Shown: piece by piece, positions 9,020 to 17,349 of the stretch
How positions within the stretch are numbered: position 1 is the first letter of the stretch
How the letters are laid out: each line of letters starts with the position of its first letter
Assembly: GCA_028819005.1 (NCBI GenBank)
Contig: JAPPMP010000023.1
Coordinates: 1-55,699, forward strand
Direction: 5' to 3'
From: Acidimicrobiaceae bacterium
Lineage (GTDB): Bacteria; Actinomycetota; Acidimicrobiia; Acidimicrobiales; Aldehydirespiratoraceae
Length of the DNA stretch: 55,699 nt
Position numbers and translations under genes: made by a program
Notes under the pieces: model-generated
The model's input: the letters and a program-made list of their open reading frames with translations, nothing else
Databases searched by the model: none
What the model was told of the DNA's origin: nothing

Positions 9020-9025
9020 TAGGGT
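9020..9025 (+). promoter_or_regulatory. Candidate -10 box of the rhodanese-E1 gene (leaderless)
   Basis: TAGGGT lies 7 nt before the ATG at 9033. Confidence 0.55.
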
Positions 9026-9032
9026 TTAGGTC

Positions 9033-10208
9033 ATGGCCAGTTTCCGCGAGCTTCTGCAGCAGGCAAAAGCATCGATAACCGAGGTTGACACCGCCGTTGG
9101 GCAAGAACTTCTCGAGCAGGGGCACCTGCTCTTGGATGTGCGCGAGCCCGACGAATACGAACAGGGTGCGATCCCCGACTCGATTCACATACCGCGAGGG
9201 CAGATTGAGTCCAGCATCGAGAACCGTCTGCCCGACCGCGGGACCAGGCTCGTGGTCATGTGCGCAGGCGGGGTGCGTTCCGCCTTCGCCGTGCAGACGT
9301 TGGAGCAACTCGGCTACGAGAACTCGGTCTCGATGGACGGCGGTTTCAACAAATGGAAAGACGAGGGTCGCCCGTGGACGCGGCCGCGGACCCTCACACC
9401 CGAACAGCGCAGCCGCTACCAACGTCATCTGCTCGTTCCCGAAGTAGGCGAAGAAGGCCAGTTGAAGCTGCTCAACTCGAAGGTGCTGCTGCTCGGAGCC
9501 GGAGGACTCGGTTCCCCCGCGGCGCTGTACCTGGCGGCGGCAGGCGTCGGAACGCTCGGCGTCATCGACATGGACGTCGTCGACGAGTCGAATCTTCAGC
9601 GCCAGATCCTCCACAACATCGATCGGCTGGGGGAGCGCAAAGTCGACTCGGCCAAGAAGACCCTCACAGGCCTCAACCCCGACGTCGACGTGGTCGCCTA
9701 CGACGTCCGCCTCGGCGCCGACAACATCATGGGGATACTGGCCGGATACGACCTCGTCGTCGACGGAGCCGACAACTTTCCGAGCCGCTATCTGCTCAAC
9801 GACGCCAGCGTGAAACTCGGGATTCCCGTCGTCCACGGATCGATCTTTCGTTTCGAAGGCCAGATCACCGTCTTCGACCCTCGCCAGGGGCCGACTTACC
9901 GAGACATGTTGCCGGAGGCGCCTCCGGCGGAAATGGCGCCGTCCTGCGCGGAAGCGGGCGTGCTCGGTGTGCTGCCGGGAATTGTCGGGAGCATTCAAGC
10001 GCTGGAGGCGCTCAAGCTGCTGCTGGGAGTGGGGGAGCCCTTGCGCGGGCGCCTGGTGGCCTTCGATGCCCTTGAGATGAGCTTTCGCGAGTTCAAACTG
10101 CGCGTCGATCCCGACAACGAAGTCACCTGGGAGAACCGAGACCGGATTGAGATCACCGAACTAGACGGGCTCTGCATGCCCGCCTTCACCGACAACGCAG
10201 GCGCCTGA
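9033..10208 (+). CDS. Rhodanese-ThiF/MoeB fusion (E1-like adenylyltransferase/sulfurtransferase)
   Basis: 391 residues in two parts. Residues 1-120 are a rhodanese domain with LLDVREPDEYEQG and the persulfide cysteine in VVMCAGGVRS near 77. Residues 130-391 are a ThiF/MoeB/MOCS3-type E1 domain with GAGGLGSPAALYLAAAGVG near 156 for ATP and the SCAEAGVLG cysteine near 304. Such proteins adenylate and sulfurate ubiquitin-like sulfur carriers (MoaD, ThiS, CysO types). The order is reversed relative to actinobacterial MoeZ and human MOCS3, where the rhodanese is C-terminal. The CxxC zinc pairs of classical MoeB are missing (TYRDMLPE where CxxC would be), as in actinobacterial MoeZ. Confidence 0.9.
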   Translation: MASFRELLQQAKASITEVDTAVGQELLEQGHLLLDVREPDEYEQGAIPDSIHIPRGQIESSIENRLPDRGTRLVVMCAGGVRSAFAVQTLEQLGYENSVSMDGGFNKWKDEGRPWTRPRTLTPEQRSRYQRHLLVPEVGEEGQLKLLNSKVLLLGAGGLGSPAALYLAAAGVGTLGVIDMDVVDESNLQRQILHNIDRLGERKVDSAKKTLTGLNPDVDVVAYDVRLGADNIMGILAGYDLVVDGADNFPSRYLLNDASVKLGIPVVHGSIFRFEGQITVFDPRQGPTYRDMLPEAPPAEMAPSCAEAGVLGVLPGIVGSIQALEALKLLLGVGEPLRGRLVAFDALEMSFREFKLRVDPDNEVTWENRDRIEITELDGLCMPAFTDNAGA

Positions 10209-10269
10209 TCAGACTCAACGACCAGATGCGCAACCTCAGCTAGCGGTGCAGGTACGCTTCTGAGCGCCA

Positions 10270-11640
10270 TTGCACCAACGAGATCGAGTTCAGGAGTCTT
10301 CCATCCGCCACTACTTTGCGAGCCTTCGGGAACGCAGCCCACTGCCTGAGGGCGCCACCGCCATCGGCGCCGGCTTGGTGATCAATGGAATCGCCACCTA
10401 CGCCTTCTTGGTGGTGGCCCGACGCTCGCTCGGAGACGAGGCCTACGGCGGGCTGGCTGTGCTCTGGGGGCTCGTCTACATCCTCGGACCCGGCCTGTTC
10501 CAACCGCTCGAGCAGGAGATTGCGCGGGCCACCGCAAACCGTGCGAGCAGGCACCAGGGCAGCGCGCCAGTGCTTCGCCAAGCCGGCCGCATCGGTCTCG
10601 TTCAGCTGCTGATCGTTGAAGCCGCGGTGATCCTTGCGTGGCCGCTCGGCCTCGACGGACTGCTGGACCACGACATTTCCCTGCTGGTCGCCCTGCTGTT
10701 CGCTCTGGCATGTTTCATGGGGGCCGAATGCGTTCGCGGCGTGCTGTCGGGCAGGCATGAGTTCAATCGATACAGATCCTATTTCGCGGTTGAAGGCGCT
10801 GCCAGATTCCTGGTCGCTGCCGCGCTCGCGATTATCGGAGTCCAGGCCGTGGGGGCCTACGCCACCGCAATCGCAGTTGCCTTCGCGGTGGCAGCCATAG
10901 TGGCGATCGGCGCATTGCGGCCTTTCGTGAAGCCCGGCCCCCCCGCGCCCCTGGGAGAGGTCACTCCGGCTCTGGGCTGGTTGTTGCTCGCGTCGCTGTC
11001 GGAGGCCTTCTTGCTCAACGTCGGCCCAGTTGCTCTGGAGATTATCGGCGATGATCTCGGTGAAGAGGTTCCGGGGCTGTTCCTCAACGGACTGATCATC
11101 TCTCGAGTTCCGCTCTTCTTCTTCCAGGCTGTGCGGGCGGCGCTGCTGCCGAACCTGGCCGGCCTTGCGGGCAATGACGACCTCAACGGTTTTCGCGATC
11201 TGCAGCTTCGGCTGGTGGCCGCGGTGGTGAGCGTGGCCGCGGTCTGGGTTGTGGTGGTGGCATTCATCGGCCCTTGGTTGGTCGACTTCCTGTTCGGCGA
11301 CCAGATCGGTTCGCGAGACATGGCCCTGCTTGCTGCGAGCGGGGCCGGTCTGATGATTCTCCTCTCGCTGTCATTGGGGTTGGTCGCACTCGATCATGCT
11401 CGGCTGGCGGTGGTCGGTTTCGTGGTCGGCGTCGCCACCTTCCTCGCGATCGCGCTCGCCGACGAGCTGGTCTTGCAAGTCGAACCGTTCTTGCTGGTCG
11501 AATCGGCGCTGGTGGCAGCAGTCGGCGCCGGCGCAATCGTGACCGCAGGGCTGCTGCGCTACGAATACGCCATGCATGCCCGTGCAGGTCGACTTCCTGA
11601 ATCCGGCCCCGACCCCACCTCTCCCTCGAGCATCCTCTGA
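10270..11640 (+). CDS. Multi-pass membrane protein, polysaccharide flippase-like
   Basis: 456 residues with about twelve hydrophobic segments from near residue 38 to 445. The first is followed by RRSLGDEAYGGLAVLWGLVY, a pattern common in Wzx/MATE-type lipid-linked sugar flippases. Its position before the rml operon supports export of a surface polymer unit. The start is uncertain: the frame opens with TTG at 10270, but a strong AGGAG (10292-10296) stands 6 nt before an in-frame ATC at 10303 and no ATG or GTG is nearby. The 3' end (SPSSIL-stop) lies in a 19-bp tandem duplication. Confidence 0.75.
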   Translation: MHQRDRVQESSIRHYFASLRERSPLPEGATAIGAGLVINGIATYAFLVVARRSLGDEAYGGLAVLWGLVYILGPGLFQPLEQEIARATANRASRHQGSAPVLRQAGRIGLVQLLIVEAAVILAWPLGLDGLLDHDISLLVALLFALACFMGAECVRGVLSGRHEFNRYRSYFAVEGAARFLVAAALAIIGVQAVGAYATAIAVAFAVAAIVAIGALRPFVKPGPPAPLGEVTPALGWLLLASLSEAFLLNVGPVALEIIGDDLGEEVPGLFLNGLIISRVPLFFFQAVRAALLPNLAGLAGNDDLNGFRDLQLRLVAAVVSVAAVWVVVVAFIGPWLVDFLFGDQIGSRDMALLAASGAGLMILLSLSLGLVALDHARLAVVGFVVGVATFLAIALADELVLQVEPFLLVESALVAAVGAGAIVTAGLLRYEYAMHARAGRLPESGPDPTSPSSIL

Positions 11641-11659
11641 TCCCTCGAGCATCCTCTGG
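11622..11659. repeat. 19-bp direct tandem repeat across the flippase stop codon
   Basis: TCCCTCGAGCATCCTCTGA (11622-11640) is followed directly by the same sequence with a final G (11641-11659). The first copy supplies the last codons and the TGA stop. Confidence 0.9.
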
Positions 11660-11702
11660 GCCCGCGGCCCGAGCGACCGGCGGAGTGCAGTGAGGAGCGG
11701 GA
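11660..11702. repeat. GC-rich tract resembling the mosaic repeat, inverted
   Basis: Reading GCCCGCGGCCCGAGCGACCG and on to GAGGAGCGGG, this tract looks like a degenerate inverted copy of modules C and B of the intergenic repeat. The likeness is weak. Confidence 0.35.
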
Positions 11703-11726
11703 GAGAACATCTGTCGGGGCTACGGG

Positions 11727-11732
11727 TACGAT
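11727..11732 (+). promoter_or_regulatory. Candidate -10 box of the rml operon
   Basis: TACGAT lies 32 nt before the rmlA start, so this transcript would have a short leader of about 25 nt, unlike many neighbours. Confidence 0.4.
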
Positions 11733-11764
11733 GCCCATGTGTTTGAGGCAAGGCCGATCAGCGC

Positions 11765-12913
11765 ATGAAGGGATTGATTCTCAGTGGCGGTGCTGGAAAA
11801 CGCCTGCGTCCGATCACCCACACCAGCGCCAAGCAATTGGTTCCCGTGGCCAACAAGCCGATCCTGTTCTACGGCATTGAAGAGATGGCCTCCGCAGGGA
11901 TCACTGACATCGGCATCGTTGTCGCTCCCGCTACCGGTGACGAGATCAGACAAGCTGTGGGCGACGGTTCGAAGTTCGGGGTGCGGGTCACTTGGATCCC
12001 CCAGCACGCACCACTCGGCCTGGCCCACTGCGTGCTGGTCGCGAGCGACTTTCTCGCAGACGACGACTTCGTCATGTACCTCGGCGACAACATGCTCGAA
12101 GCCGGACTGGCCGCCTTCGTCGATCGATTCGTCTCCGCGCGTACCGGGTCGGGCACAAGCCGCTCCTATGGGGGGGCGCCCTCGGCTCAGATTCTCTTGG
12201 CTCGCGTATCGGACCCCGGTTCGTTCGGGGTTGCAGAGATCGGCCCGGACGGCCGGCTGCTCCGGCTCGTCGAGAAGCCCGAGAAGCCGCCTTCAGATCT
12301 CGCCCTTGTCGGCGTTTACCTGTTCGACAAGACGATCCACGACGCGGTTGAGCAGATCGAGGCGTCAGCACGCGGGGAACTGGAGATAACCGACGCCATC
12401 GACTGGCTGATCGCCGAAGGCTACCGGGTGGACCACGAAGTGCTCAGCGGTTGGTGGATCGACACCGGCAAGAAGGACCCGTTGCTGGAGTGCAACCGGC
12501 TGGTGTTGGACACCTTCGGCCGCAGCATCGAAGGAGACGTCGACGATGCGTCCTCGGTTGATGGGCAAGTGGTTCTCGAAGCCGGAGCGAAGGTCATCGA
12601 CTCCACGGTGCGAGGGCCGGCGATCATCGGCAGTGGAACCACCGTTGAGCACAGCGACATCGGCCCCTATGTGTCGATTGCGGCAGACTGCCGGATCAGT
12701 GGCAGCGAAATAGACAACTCGGTCGTTCTCCGCCGCAGCACGGTCAGCGACATCGCGCGGCTCACCGACTCGTTGGTCGGTCGCGACACGGTGCTGTCAA
12801 GGTCCACTCGTGCCGGCGAGGCAGGGCGCGGCGGCGCCGATGGACCCGAAGGCCCCGGGCCGGGAGCCGTGCGGGTGATGGTCGGCGATCACTGCCGAGT
12901 AGAGATCGAATAG
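11765..12913 (+). CDS. rmlA: Glucose-1-phosphate thymidylyltransferase (long form)
   Basis: A 382-residue nucleotidyltransferase that makes dTDP-glucose from dTTP and glucose 1-phosphate, first step of dTDP-rhamnose synthesis. LSGGAGKRLRPITHTSAKQL is the nucleotide signature, with FVMYLGDN and VEKPEKPPSDLALVGVYLF later. After about residue 240 comes a left-handed beta-helix tail (GPAIIGSGTTVEHSDIGPYV), which marks the long StrD-like form rather than the short 290-residue RmlA. The next three genes complete the pathway, with gaps of 31 and 15 bp and an overlap. Confidence 0.92.
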   Translation: MKGLILSGGAGKRLRPITHTSAKQLVPVANKPILFYGIEEMASAGITDIGIVVAPATGDEIRQAVGDGSKFGVRVTWIPQHAPLGLAHCVLVASDFLADDDFVMYLGDNMLEAGLAAFVDRFVSARTGSGTSRSYGGAPSAQILLARVSDPGSFGVAEIGPDGRLLRLVEKPEKPPSDLALVGVYLFDKTIHDAVEQIEASARGELEITDAIDWLIAEGYRVDHEVLSGWWIDTGKKDPLLECNRLVLDTFGRSIEGDVDDASSVDGQVVLEAGAKVIDSTVRGPAIIGSGTTVEHSDIGPYVSIAADCRISGSEIDNSVVLRRSTVSDIARLTDSLVGRDTVLSRSTRAGEAGRGGADGPEGPGPGAVRVMVGDHCRVEIE

Positions 12914-12944
12914 CCGCGACGCCCAGAAGTGATTGGAGATTCTT

Positions 12945-13514
12945 ATGGCAGCAGTCACGCCGTCGAAGGACATTGAGGGCGTGTTCGTGGTGCGGCCAGA
13001 AGTCATCGGCGATGAGCGCGGCGCCTTCATCGAGACGTATAGGCGCTCATGGTTCCCCGGACAGCGGGAAATGATCCAAGCCAATCGCGGAGACCGTCGA
13101 GCGGGGACGGTCGTGGGCCTGCACTATCACCTTCACCAGAGCGACTACTGGTATGTGCCGTTCGGACAGGCCCGCGTGGTGCTGCATGATCTCAGAGAGG
13201 GGAGCCCGACAGACGGGGCCACCCTCGAATACGACCTCGGCAGGCGCGCCGACGGCTCCCATTGCCACGACGGGATCTACATTCCGCCAGGAGTGGCACA
13301 TGGTTTTGCGGCTCTGAGCGACTGCACTCTCAGCTATCTCGTCGACGCCTACTACAACCCTGCCGATGAGCTCGGCGTTCGCTGGGACGACCCCCGGATC
13401 GGCGCTGACTGGACTCTCAGCGACCCGATCCTGTCACCGCGGGACAGCACCAATCCGCTTCGCTGCGACCTGCCGGTGAACCGCCGGCCCCACTACCGGC
13501 TGCGGGCCACCTAG
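12945..13514 (+). CDS. rmlC: dTDP-4-dehydrorhamnose 3,5-epimerase
   Basis: A 189-residue cupin-fold epimerase. The start is set by GGAGA five bases before the ATG at 12945. FVVRPEVIGDERGAFIETY opens the fold, VGLHYHLHQSDYW holds the expected active-site histidine, and IYIPPGVAHGFAAL is the conserved RmlC segment; YYNPADELGVRWDDP ends it. It acts on dTDP-4-keto-6-deoxyglucose from RmlB. It sits between rmlA and rmlB in one operon, so the rhamnose role is firm even though sister epimerases for other deoxysugars look alike. Confidence 0.9.
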   Translation: MAAVTPSKDIEGVFVVRPEVIGDERGAFIETYRRSWFPGQREMIQANRGDRRAGTVVGLHYHLHQSDYWYVPFGQARVVLHDLREGSPTDGATLEYDLGRRADGSHCHDGIYIPPGVAHGFAALSDCTLSYLVDAYYNPADELGVRWDDPRIGADWTLSDPILSPRDSTNPLRCDLPVNRRPHYRLRAT

Positions 13515-13529
13515 GAGAGCCTGCAAGCC

Positions 13530-14498
13530 ATGAGACTGTTCATCACCGGGGCGGCCGGATTCATCGGGAGCAACTATCTGCGCCATGTTCTCGCCACGAC
13601 CGACCACTCTGCAGTGGCGTTCGATGCCCTGACCTACGCTGGAAACCTCGATTCGATCAAAGACGTGCTCGGTGATCGGGCATTGTTCGTCCACGGCGAC
13701 GTCACCGATCGCTCCGCAGTTCGGTCTGCCATGTCCGGTTGTGGGCGGGTGGTGCATTTTGCGGCTGAATCGCACGTCGACCGCTCCATTTCAGGACCCG
13801 ACGCGTTCGTGCATACCAACTGTCTCGGAACCAGCGTGCTGTGTGATGTTGCCCGCGAAGTGGGGGTCGAACGCTTCGTCCACGTCTCGACCGACGAGGT
13901 CTACGGCTCGGTCGAGGCCGGTTCATCGCGAGAGACGGACGCGGTTGCCCCTCGCTCTTTGTACGCGGCCTCCAAAGCGGGATCAGACCACATAGCCCTC
14001 AGCTACTTCAGCACCCACGGCCTGCCGGTGATCGTCACTCGGGCCTCCAACAACTACGGCCCGTTCCAGTTCCCGGAGAAGGTCATCCCTCTGTTCGCCA
14101 CGAACCTTCTCGATGGAGGTCGGGTACCCCTGTACGGAGACGGACTCAACATACGCGACTGGCTGCATGTGGATGACCACTGTGTGGCGATAGACACGAT
14201 TCTGAGCAAGGGCGACGACGGTGAGATTTACAACGTGGGGGCCGGAAACGAGATCACCAACCGTGATCTGACCGGGCGTCTCGTCGAGCTGTGCGGGCGC
14301 GACGAGTCGGCCATCGAATACGTGCCGGACCGGCCGGGGCACGACCGTCGTTATTCTCTGGACTGCACCAAGCTGCGGACTCTCGGCTGGGCCCCACGGC
14401 AAGACCTCATCGCTGGGCTCGAAAGAACGGTCGAGTGGTATCGCACGAACCGGAACTGGTGGGAAGCACTCAAGAGCAGAGTCGCAGTGCGGCCATGA
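13530..14498 (+). CDS. rmlB: dTDP-glucose 4,6-dehydratase
   Basis: A 322-residue short-chain dehydrogenase/reductase enzyme converting dTDP-glucose to dTDP-4-keto-6-deoxyglucose with bound NAD. GAAGFIGSNYLR is the NAD motif, STDEVYGSV the catalytic TDE region, and YAASKAGSDH near residue 146 the YxxxK pair; RASNNYGPFQFPEKVIPLF and LYGDGLNIRDWLHVDDHC are RmlB-specific. An AGGAG lies 13 bases before the start. Its TGA overlaps the rmlD start as ATGA. Confidence 0.94.
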   Translation: MRLFITGAAGFIGSNYLRHVLATTDHSAVAFDALTYAGNLDSIKDVLGDRALFVHGDVTDRSAVRSAMSGCGRVVHFAAESHVDRSISGPDAFVHTNCLGTSVLCDVAREVGVERFVHVSTDEVYGSVEAGSSRETDAVAPRSLYAASKAGSDHIALSYFSTHGLPVIVTRASNNYGPFQFPEKVIPLFATNLLDGGRVPLYGDGLNIRDWLHVDDHCVAIDTILSKGDDGEIYNVGAGNEITNRDLTGRLVELCGRDESAIEYVPDRPGHDRRYSLDCTKLRTLGWAPRQDLIAGLERTVEWYRTNRNWWEALKSRVAVRP

Positions 14499-15331
14499 GG
14501 GTCCTGGTCACCGGCGCCGGCGGACAACTCGGGAAGGACCTTGTTCCGCTGCTTCGCACTCACCACGCGGTGACCCCGGACCGGAGCGAGCTCGACGTCA
14601 CCGACCGCGCCTCGGTTCTCGGGGCCCTGAAGGACTCGAGACCCGACATTGTGATCAACTGCGCGGCGATGACCAGGGTCGACGACTGCGAAACGCAGGT
14701 GGATGAAGCTTTCGCCGTCAACTCGCTGGCGGTGGGGCATCTCGCTGAGGGCTGCCGTCTCATCGGCGCGCATTTGACCACGATCTCCACGGATCATGTT
14801 TTCGACGGCGCCAAGAAGGGCGCCTACATCGAACAGGATCCGCTGTCGCCCATTTCGGTCTATGGGCGATCCAAGGCTGAAGGCGAGAGACAGGCTGGAA
14901 GTGACGCCACGATCGTCCGCACCTCCTGGCTCTGCGGAGAGTTCGGCTCCAACATGGTCAAGACGATTCTGGGACTGCTCCGCGAAGAAGCACCTCTGCG
15001 CTTCGTCGACGATCAGATCGGACACCCGACATTCACCGCTGATCTCGCGCCGGTGGTTCGCGAGCTGGCGCTGCAGCGTCGAGCCGGGGTCTTCCATGTG
15101 ACCAATCAAGGAGCTGTCACCTGGTTCGAGTTTGCCCGCGAGGTCGCAGCCGCTGCCGGCGCGGATCCGCTGCGGGTGTCTCCATGTGCGACCGCCGACC
15201 TGCGACCGATCAGACCGGCCCCACGACCGGCCAATTCGGTGCTCGACAATGCTGCGCTGCGTCAGGCAGGGTTCGCGGCGACACGGGACTTCCGGGAGCC
15301 GCTCGGCGAGCTCATCGGTCGGCTTGGTTGA
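14495..15331 (+). CDS. rmlD: dTDP-4-dehydrorhamnose reductase
   Basis: A 278-residue enzyme for the final reduction to dTDP-L-rhamnose. It begins MRVLVTGAGGQLGKDLVPLL. STDHVFDGAKKGAYIE and VYGRSKAEGERQ are the RmlD active-site segments, and TSWLCGEFGSNMVKTIL is also typical. The start overlaps the rmlB stop by 4 bp (ATGA), indicating translational coupling. The 3' end overlaps the membrane protein gene on the other strand by 20 bp. Confidence 0.93.
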   Translation: MRVLVTGAGGQLGKDLVPLLRTHHAVTPDRSELDVTDRASVLGALKDSRPDIVINCAAMTRVDDCETQVDEAFAVNSLAVGHLAEGCRLIGAHLTTISTDHVFDGAKKGAYIEQDPLSPISVYGRSKAEGERQAGSDATIVRTSWLCGEFGSNMVKTILGLLREEAPLRFVDDQIGHPTFTADLAPVVRELALQRRAGVFHVTNQGAVTWFEFAREVAAAAGADPLRVSPCATADLRPIRPAPRPANSVLDNAALRQAGFAATRDFREPLGELIGRLG

Positions 15332-16271
15332 TCGACGACTCGTCGGAGCCCGAGTCGAACAGCAGCAGCGCGCCACTCGCCACAGCCAAGAAAAGGAGCC
15401 AGACCAAGCGGTCGACGGAGCCGATCAGCACGCCGATGTCGAACTCGAGTCCGATCAGCGGGCTGAGGCCGGCGATCAGCGCTTCTCTCAGCCCGAGCCC
15501 GGAGGGAAAGAAGCCGATGGCAACCGTGAGAGCGCCTGCGACCGAGAGGGCGAGCGCCTGAGTGGGTGAGACGTCCACGCCGAGGGCGGTTACAGCCAGC
15601 CCGAGCCTCAGTGCGCTGATGATCAGCCACGCGGCCTCGACTCCGAGGACTGAGAGGAGCAGTCGAGCCGACCCGCCGTCCGGTGCTGTTTCTCTGAAGA
15701 GCTTGAAAGCGGCAGCTCCCGTGAGAAGAGCGGCGACCGCCGTGGCCGACCCCAACCAGGGCGGCCCCTCGACGGCAATGGCCGACCCGCCGACTATGCC
15801 GGTGATCGAGAGCCAACAGAGACCGGGCACCGCACTGGCCGATATGGCCGGGCCGTAGGTGCTGCCGTCTTCTGAGAGAGATCGAACAGTGACGATCAAC
15901 GAACCCGGCAACGGCAGAAGATTGGCGGCTGACGACACGACCGCAACCCTGACACTTCTGCTTGTCGACGGTTTTTGCGAGGCGATCCGGGAGGCCAGCT
16001 GATACTCGGCCGATTTCAGAGCCAGGCTCGCGGGGGCGGTCACCAGCAGAGCCACCGCGAGCGGCCACCACGACAACTCAGTCATTGCCAGTTCGCTCGC
16101 CTGCCAAGCCCAGAGGGTCGCTGCGCCCACACCAACCGCTGCCACAACGCCGATCGCGGTGTTGACTCTCTTGTCCAAAGGTTGGGCGCGCTTGTCGAGC
16201 AGACGGCGAAACGCCGTGTTCAACCCCTCGGAGAGATCACGAGCACGGGACCCGCGGTGCACAGACGGCAT
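15312..16271 (-). CDS. Multi-pass membrane protein (lysylphosphatidylglycerol-synthase TM-like)
   Basis: 319 residues with about eight hydrophobic segments. SSAANLLPLPGSLIVTVRSL and FFPSGLGLREALIAGLSPLI resemble the repeated patterns of the LPG-synthetase/AglD transmembrane family (UPF0104), often found beside glycosyltransferase genes. There is no catalytic soluble domain, so a role in moving lipid-linked sugars or modifying lipids can only be guessed. It is divergent from the DUF354 gene, the two start codons being 24 bases apart. Confidence 0.75.
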   Translation of the reverse strand: MPSVHRGSRARDLSEGLNTAFRRLLDKRAQPLDKRVNTAIGVVAAVGVGAATLWAWQASELAMTELSWWPLAVALLVTAPASLALKSAEYQLASRIASQKPSTSRSVRVAVVSSAANLLPLPGSLIVTVRSLSEDGSTYGPAISASAVPGLCWLSITGIVGGSAIAVEGPPWLGSATAVAALLTGAAAFKLFRETAPDGGSARLLLSVLGVEAAWLIISALRLGLAVTALGVDVSPTQALALSVAGALTVAIGFFPSGLGLREALIAGLSPLIGLEFDIGVLIGSVDRLVWLLFLAVASGALLLFDSGSDESSINQADR

Positions 16272-16277
16272 CGCTCG

Positions 16278-16287
16278 ACGCTACCGT
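16278..16287. promoter_or_regulatory. Overlapping divergent -10 boxes of two leaderless genes
   Basis: On the minus strand TAGCGT (16278-16283) is 6 nt before the membrane protein ATG. On the plus strand TACCGT (16282-16287) is 8 nt before the DUF354 ATG at 16296. The boxes share two bases, so polymerase could serve only one direction at a time. Confidence 0.55.
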
Positions 16288-16295
16288 CGCCGTCA

Positions 16296-17342
16296 ATGAA
16301 GGTGTTGATCGACGCAGTGCATCCTGCGGACGTGTGGACTTTGGGCGCGGTTGAGGACCGCCTCCTCGCTGCCGGCGAGGAGACTCTGTGGATCTCGCGT
16401 CCGGGCAAGGACTCGGTCGTCGAGCTCATTGAAGCGCGTGGCCGGCCTCACATTGCCGGTCCGCGTGCTGGAACCAACATGGCGTCGCTGGCCCGTGAAT
16501 TGCTGTCACGGGACTGGTTGATGTTTCGCACAGTGCGGCGGTTCGGTCCCGATGTGATCTTGACTCGCTCACCCGCGGGGGTTCATGCGGGCAGGCTGAC
16601 CCGCACCCCAGTGCTGTACGACACCGACGACGGCCATGTCGCCGGACTGCTGTACTACCTGGCAGGTCCGTTCGCCAACCTCATCGCCAGCCCTACGGCC
16701 ACCACGAGGAGTTACGGCGCGAAGCACCGCAAGTATCGGGGATACAAGGAGCTCTTCTACCTTCACCCGTCTCGGTTCGCCGCGGACCCCGCGATCCGCG
16801 GCGATCTCGGCCTCGACGACGAAGAGAGGCTGTTCGTGCTTCGCCTGACCGCGTTCACCGCGAGCCACGACGTCTCCGAGAGGGGAATGAGCCGCCGACA
16901 GATCGACCGAATCATAAGTCGATTGAGCGGTCTCGGAAGGGTTGTCGTCTCCTCTGAGCAGCCGCTTCCCCCTGCCCTCGAGTCGATGCAGGCGCCGACC
17001 CCCCCGGAACGGTTCCATCATGTTCTGGCCGCTGCCGACCTCGTGGTCGGCGACAGCCAAACAGTCTGTTCGGAGGCCGGAGTGATCGGCACACCGTCGC
17101 TGCGCTACAACACCTGGGCCGGCCGGCACCCCTATCAGGTGGAGCTGCAGGAGCGCTGGGGTCTGACCAAAGCCTTTGCCCTGAGCGATGAGAGCGCCTT
17201 CTTCAGCGAGCTTGATCATGTCCTCAGCGATCTCGACGGCGTGCGCGCGGCCCACGCGCAGCGCCGACAGCGGATGCTCGAATGGTGCGACGACCCAGTC
17301 GATGACCTGACTGCCTGGATCTACGGACTAGCGGATCGTTAG
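16296..17342 (+). CDS. DUF354-family protein, glycosyltransferase-like
   Basis: A 348-residue protein starting MKVLIDAVHPADVWTLGAVE, the usual opening of DUF354 proteins, which resemble GT-B glycosyltransferases. RFGPDVILTRSPAGVHAGRL and VLYDTDDGHVAG fit the N-terminal Rossmann domain; FHHVLAAADLVVGDSQTVCSEAGVIGTP shows the C-terminal nucleotide-binding segment with the acidic residue. Its donor and acceptor are unknown. The location among rhamnose, glycosyltransferase and export genes suggests surface polysaccharide assembly. The 107 upstream codons of the open frame are antisense to the neighbour and were left out. Confidence 0.82.
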   Translation: MKVLIDAVHPADVWTLGAVEDRLLAAGEETLWISRPGKDSVVELIEARGRPHIAGPRAGTNMASLARELLSRDWLMFRTVRRFGPDVILTRSPAGVHAGRLTRTPVLYDTDDGHVAGLLYYLAGPFANLIASPTATTRSYGAKHRKYRGYKELFYLHPSRFAADPAIRGDLGLDDEERLFVLRLTAFTASHDVSERGMSRRQIDRIISRLSGLGRVVVSSEQPLPPALESMQAPTPPERFHHVLAAADLVVGDSQTVCSEAGVIGTPSLRYNTWAGRHPYQVELQERWGLTKAFALSDESAFFSELDHVLSDLDGVRAAHAQRRQRMLEWCDDPVDDLTAWIYGLADR

Positions 17343-17349
17343 AGATTGG

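Noticed and set aside
9006..9025. TTGACT upstream of the rhodanese-E1 gene as a -35 box
   Set aside because: Only 8 bp separate it from the TAGGGT box; it also overlaps the end of the sirtuin gene.
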